DNA of 64,000 nt. Source: Paragonimus skrjabini miyazakii (Eukaryota > Platyhelminthes > Trematoda > Plagiorchiida > Troglotrematidae). The first letter of the stretch is position 1; every line of letters begins with the position of its first letter. Below the pieces are notes generated by a model. It was given only the letters and a program-made list of their open reading frames with translations, made no database searches and was not told where the DNA came from. The stretch is taken from the NCBI GenBank assembly GCA_014338405.1, contig JTDE01000450.1, positions 6,782 to 70,781 on the forward strand. The letters run 5' to 3'. A program made the translations under genes and the position numbers. Positions 58,781 to 64,000 of the stretch are shown in pieces.

Positions 58781-61700
58781 GTAAGCTAAAAAGGCGCTTT
58801 TAAATATGAATTTATTCAGCCGAAATAGTATCTTCATTTTATACCCGCGACAAATTTTGTTTCAACATATCTGTTACACTTTGTCCAGTACTTATAAGAA
58901 AAGCCGCTTTCTGACAATAGTTTACGTGAGTTTGCATAGACCGATCAGATAACTTTGTACAGAGAAGTGAGTAATGAACCTTTCTTTGGGTAGAATTCTA
59001 ATCTACAAAAGTTGCAATTTAAGATCACACTTTACACAAGTGCCAGAAGAGAATGCCCAATAAATCTGAGAAAACCGAATGAATGACGTAACCGCCAAAG
59101 TTGGAAAGTACATACTAATTTCTTTTCAGGACTTACATCAAGCTCTCCTTTGCTCACAAAACTACGTGTTTGCTGAATGGTATTGTTTAGAAGCTCATTT
59201 AGCTGAGAACTTCGGTTGTTACAGTAGTCATCGCTTGTAACGGTAACTGAAACTGAGTATTGACTGGAAGAGACGCATCCTTAGACCAGTCACCAAGGCT
59301 ATGCATACCAGTCAGTAATCACACGATGAGGCGAGCTGATGAGAATGTGCACCGATTGGTGCGACCAAACAGGAAGACAAACAAAGCGCAACCAATTAAC
59401 ACATGAGAAACTGCCAACGAGCCAAACAAAATCACTGGATAAAAAGTTCACACCACGAACACAAGAGAGATGGCACATCATCCAGTGAGATCAAACAAGC
59501 CACCAACCAATGACGATAAGCGAACAAGTTGATCAACAGATTTGAGTGTTTATTATACATGTTTTACACAAAAGCAAATTGTGATCAGGGTCCGGCCTTT
59601 GTTTGGACTGCAACGGAAGATTGTTTAGTATAACTGACTGAAAGGAACGATAGAGTATCAGTGGGGGCAATATGCTGACTTCGAGACAGCCAGTTTGTTT
59701 TGCCAATGCTTTGTACTGTGAACCAGATAGACCTTACAGTTCTCCCGCTGGGCATCATGTCAGAATGGATACAAGGAAGTGAAGGCTGAAGTTGCTACAA
59801 GTAGAGTAATTTATGTGAAGAAAATTGAGCACTGTAGTTTTCTAGGTTTCCAGGTGATACAATCATAAATGACTCAGCAAAAGTTGCACAAAACGTCGAG
59901 ACGGATACCGTTGCTGACGAACTATTGGGAAGAGGGAACACGTTTAGAAGAAAATCGCATCGCATACAGATCAATAATAAAATGTGGCTTTTCCCTACGG
60001 GACTGAATTTCATTTCAGTTGTAGACGCGAACATTTTTAAAATTTGCATAACACACCTGCGTCCGAAAGCAAAATTCCATGTGCTAGTGATCGCATGCTG
60101 AATTGGGGGGGGCTATTGTTTCCAGCAAGATATACGGGTTGATGTTCGTACAGAACAATTATGATGCTCCATCTAACGTTGAGACACTGTCAACTAAGCT
60201 TTATTCGTGGGATAAGTTTGTGATTTCTTAAGAGGAAACGTCCAACTCACATGAGACGAAAGCTAACGAACTTCTAACTCCAAACAACCCCCAGAAAACT
60301 ATGTAGCCCAGATATTAAATTCATTGAAATTAGCTCAGGTTATTAGCCAGGTATAAACAATAAAACGGTCGAACTTAGCTGTTAGAAGAGCAACTGAAGT
60401 AAATCGTGCACCAGGTGCACAATATCGTCCGTGAAACAGTTTTATAGTTTAGATAATATCACGGAGAAACATTACATTTAAGCTTTAGGAAAGAAAGGTA
60501 TACTGAACGCCTCAGACAAAATTGCACGTTGAACCGAACGTTTAGAAATATCTTGGTCATCACCAATTCACTAACAATCGTTTATGCAACAAACAGACTG
60601 ATTTTCACATGGAAGTTTTATAGTGATAGAACTGTACAGGAAATAAACGAACAGACGCGATGCTACTACGTAATCACCTCAAGGTGCTATGGTACCATCG
60701 GTTTAAAGCGTTATCTGGTCATGTGAAAATCAGGCATCTTGAGGACCCGATGTATCGTCGCCATCAACATGTCTTCTGACAGAGCGTTATGTTAACTATC
60801 TGCACATGGACACACCATCATGTAATGGACCCATGTAACTGATGTAGTGAGGAGGGGCGGTCGTACTATACTACTCACATTATTGCTATTCAGTAGCGGG
60901 GGCGAGCGCATGGATTTTAACACTGAAGTAGCCGCAGGAAAAATACAAGAAGAAACAGCGGAGTGTAGCATCGCATGAGACGGTTCTTGGCACGTAAAGG
61001 AACTGAGCATTGGTGTCTGTGGCATCCGTGATAGTCTAGGCCCAGTACCGTACGCAGATGAGTGTTTTTGTTTGTTGTCTTGTTGAAATGCATAATCCGT
61101 GTTGCTTTCCTGAATAAATAATCTTTGTGCCATCCGCGTTCTTGGTTCACAATATTAATACTCCTCTTCAAATACACCTAGAGAAATTGAATTGTCCGGT
61201 ATGGATAAGATGATTTTAGCCTTACAGCAGATAAGGATAAGCCTACGGTAAATTTTGAAAGAAACCGAGGCGCCGGAAAGACCACCACATGATTTTGCAA
61301 ACAAGATACGTAGGACGAGCACAGCGAAGCAAGATGAACGACATGTGACGCAATGCAACAGAGATAGCCTGACAGCTGAACTAGGTGTTTAACCTTAATG
61401 TCTTCATAGACAGGACTTCATGTGTAACAGAATGAATAACGCTGTTCTGCTGGGTTAGTGACAGATATGGTGCGGTTGATCATTGTTTAAAAATCAAGTT
61501 TTATGAATTTACCTTTGGCCTTAGTGACAAGAGATCAAAAGATCAGAGTCTGTCTAAAGCAGGGACATACTATTTACATGAACTTCAATGGGCGTACGGC
61601 AGCTGATACACTAAGCATAGATTCTTGTTGTCACCATTATCGGCATTTTTTATCTTTGGAATGACAAGAACATATTGAGTAACAATCAACACATTAACTT

Positions 61701-62518
61701 CTGTGATCAGAAATCAGTGCATTTAATATTGCCATGCGGTTCCTAAAACTGACATGAGACTATGACTTTCTAGCAAGCTGTCGTCCCAATTCTTAATAGG
61801 AATTCCACAAGGGCGTGACTACTGTCAAAATTAAATAAAAGTTTCAATCAGCCAATCAACAGTCTTGATCTCAGCCGTATGACATACCGCTGAGGCTTAG
61901 TAACTCACTAACTACACCAGGTACAAAGCTCGACGAGCGACTCGGCGGTTATTTTGAAATGAGCTTGGACAGGATTGGACTGGTAATTTCTCTTCAAAAG
62001 TACACCCAACCAAAATGTTGAATTGTTGAGGCGAAATGACGACTGCACGTCCTGCTACCCGGCTGCACTAATTTGGTGTAACAATCATTCCTCAGTTTTG
62101 CGTTTAGTTTTCTTTTATGTAGTGGCTATTCGGATGAAACCTAGCCGATTGTCTTGCAGTATAAATTAGTTTGTTGTTGTGAGGAACAATTGCTGTCGAA
62201 CTAGTAACCGCCAATCAAAACAAAAGACCGATGCAGATTTGTTGAGCAGCGTATATTCATTCTAACTCAAGCAATCATGCAGCAACCTGGGAGTACTCGC
62301 AATTGTCGAACAGCCAGTTTGACCAGTTTTGAATATTTTACATCAAATTACTTTTTGTGCAACAATATCTCATTCCCAGTGAAAGTTTTCATCTTTTACT
62401 TTCCTCGGGAAAATACTGACTTGCTCTTTACGAAATGGTATAAAGTATAGTCAGCAACCAATTGACTACCATCAAACATACATTTTGAATACGTAATCAA
62501 TTACTGGAAGACTAATAG
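58781..62518. other. Probable introns of the E93-family gene; nothing else supported
   Basis: Short open frames on both strands (for example 60792-61133 minus) lack splice context. A middle exon joining 58780 (phase 1) to the candidate last exon was not found. Confidence 0.35.
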
Positions 62519-62809
62519 CAGCTTTTGTTCAATTTAACGGCTCAAGACACACACTTTCCTTACTCCGGGGCTGGCCTCATCAATCCAACCTCCAAAGGAA
62601 ACACAGAAGTTCCAGCACCATTCGTGAACAATCAGCGGCAAAATGTTCAACTAAATATGAGACTTCCTCACTGTTTCGGCTCTCCAAATTCTGCGTTCGA
62701 CCCGGTGATGGACAGCAAACAAGCTAAGACCACAACCAGTATGAATGCTCGCACGAACCAGACACAAACTTATTATTCTCGTCCTGTGCATCACAATGAC
62801 CGTAGCTGA
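62519..62809 (+). CDS. Possible last exon of the E93-family gene
   Basis: After an acceptor (ctaatag or ctaatagcag) a frame runs to TGA at 62809: FNLTAQDTHFPYSGAGLINP, then FGSPNSAFDPVMDSKQAKTT. It is rich in Asn, Pro, Ser and Thr, as in transcription-factor tails. This frame enters in phase 0, while the last firm exon ends in phase 1, so a further exon is needed. A second frame from the same acceptor is also open for about 70 codons and would fit phase 1 directly. Membership is unproven. Confidence 0.33.
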   Translation, partial: QLLFNLTAQDTHFPYSGAGLINPTSKGNTEVPAPFVNNQRQNVQLNMRLPHCFGSPNSAFDPVMDSKQAKTTTSMNARTNQTQTYYSRPVHHNDRS

Positions 62810-64000
62810 ACTGTCATACTTACAATTTTTGCCAGTCATATCTGTGAATACATTCCTCTTCCTCCTCCACTCTTAGTTACTATGGTATATAAATACACCT
62901 GTTTATCTCTCTGAATTCTACTCTGTTGATAGTCAGATTGAGCGAAACTTTTGAACCAGAGCACACGTAGCGTTGATTTATTCTTTTGATTTCTCTCTCA
63001 TCTTATGTCTGTTGTGTACGTATTATTGCCACCTGTTAGGCTACGCGTGAGTTTGGACTCAAGCTCAGTTGTGATTGGTCACGCGTTCTATTCACCACTG
63101 TTATTGCCTGTACGAGTTAAAGTTGGTTGCCTGCTAACAATAGTACAACATGGATGCGAAACAAAAGTACGTTATTATTGTTCACCGATTCCCATAGAAA
63201 ACAAAACGCCTATAACGTGGAACGACATCACAATTCTACTTCTAAAGTAGTGCGATTAGGTTGGAATTTGTGAATATGGTGGCGATGCGGAATTTGGACA
63301 CAACCATCACATGTTGTTCACTTCAGGTACAAATGATTACGAAATGGAGGAAAGCAAAACCTTGAATGTCGTCGTCGTTTAATTACAAATCAGTCATTCT
63401 TATAGGTTACAATTAGATCTGTGGCCTTTGATAAAAACATGCATATGGTTGGAATCGGTGAGATTTTGTCCGTTTTCACTCACGTGTTCGATCAGAATAA
63501 TAGTAGATATGGAAACCTAAAAGTGTGCATGCGCCTGAACATGGCTAAAAAAAGAAATATCGTAAAGGGATGGGTTATGTGTAAGTGGAGAACATTTGAG
63601 AACACAGAACATGAGTAGCTATGCCGTGTAACCGCAAAAACACTTCGGCTACCTAACACATCAATTAAATGTTTGAAGCGGTGGAGCCGTTAAACCTTGG
63701 AAAGGTGTAACTAAAATACTGTCAGACCAACGTTAATACCTCAAATGAAAAATGTAATGACTTCGGAACTCTAATGTCCATGCAATGTTTATCCGAATAA
63801 TCATATTTAGGGAAAAGGTCGAGCCAATTAATTAAGAAATCACACGTTCAACGTCTGTGCATATCGGAGCTAAACATGATTGCGTTTCTTTGGGGGAGGT
63901 CCAAGGCATAATTTCTATTACCACCCTTGTCGACCACTACTCTTGGCCACTCGCGTTCATACTAATCTTAAAAAGTCCAGAAGAATATCTGAAGTGACAA
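62810..64000. other. No supportable gene
   Basis: Two short plus-strand frames (63005-63250, 63421-63618) without family likeness or clear splice sites. Confidence 0.4.

Noticed and set aside
59330..59360. ctgatgag near 59337
   Set aside because: No GAAA core follows.
1..64000. CRISPR arrays, bacterial operons, ribosome binding sites, rRNA
   Set aside because: None seen; the spliced genes and retroelements show nuclear eukaryotic DNA.

Overview
The window is eukaryotic nuclear DNA, most likely from a parasitic flatworm (digenean trematode, or less likely a cestode). It is AT-rich and gene-poor, with no operons and no long uninterrupted genes. Protein-coding sequence is cut into short exons by GT...AG introns, several of them only about 30-50 nt. 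Most recognisable coding sequence belongs to decayed non-LTR retrotransposons (RTE-like and CR1/jockey-like) and to Penelope-like elements (PLEs). Hammerhead-ribozyme motifs sit in a tRNA-derived SINE and in PLE terminal repeats, as described for schistosome Sm-alpha SINEs and for metazoan PLEs. The species cannot be fixed from the sequence, and a 100-N run at 48355-48454 marks an assembly gap.

Layout. 0.4-1.0 kb: 3' exons of a NOP16 orthologue (+). 3.0-6.7 kb: an RTE 3' fragment (-), a possible basic exon (-), a dead CR1-like LINE (+) and a PLE endonuclease fragment (-). 9.2-11.4 kb: a decayed PLE with RT and GIY-YIG domains between inverted terminal repeats of about 300 bp. Solo PLE repeats lie at 11.87 kb and 15.36 kb, and the latter holds an intact-looking hammerhead. 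13.2-14.2 kb: two small divergent genes. 18.6-19.1 kb: a SINE with an intact-looking hammerhead, between two 104-bp direct repeats. 21.3-26.2 kb: an RTE-like LINE (+) abutting a CR1-like LINE (-). 28.2-28.6 kb: a two-exon small gene. 29.2-29.65 kb: a coding-like block with a frame switch. 33.5-34.5 kb: two small convergent split genes. 36.3-36.8 kb: single exons on both strands. 38.8 and 44.7 kb: decayed SINE copies. 44.9-45.3 kb: two exons. 45.9-46.5 kb: a second PLE with inverted ends carrying hammerhead-like motifs. 49.2-50.8 kb: a degenerate RTE-type LINE (-). 53.5-62.8 kb: a Psq-type helix-turn-helix transcription factor of the E93/Mblk-1/LCOR family (+), with introns above 1 kb.

The host genes show no functional linkage to each other. 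The repeats do form a coherent picture: PLEs and a pol III-type SINE both carry small type I hammerheads, and two PLE copies differ in their stems by paired substitutions. Open frames on the opposite strand of the LINE remnants were treated as shadows. Most small split genes were found by joining short open frames at good splice sites with matching phase. Their products could not be named and they need transcript support.
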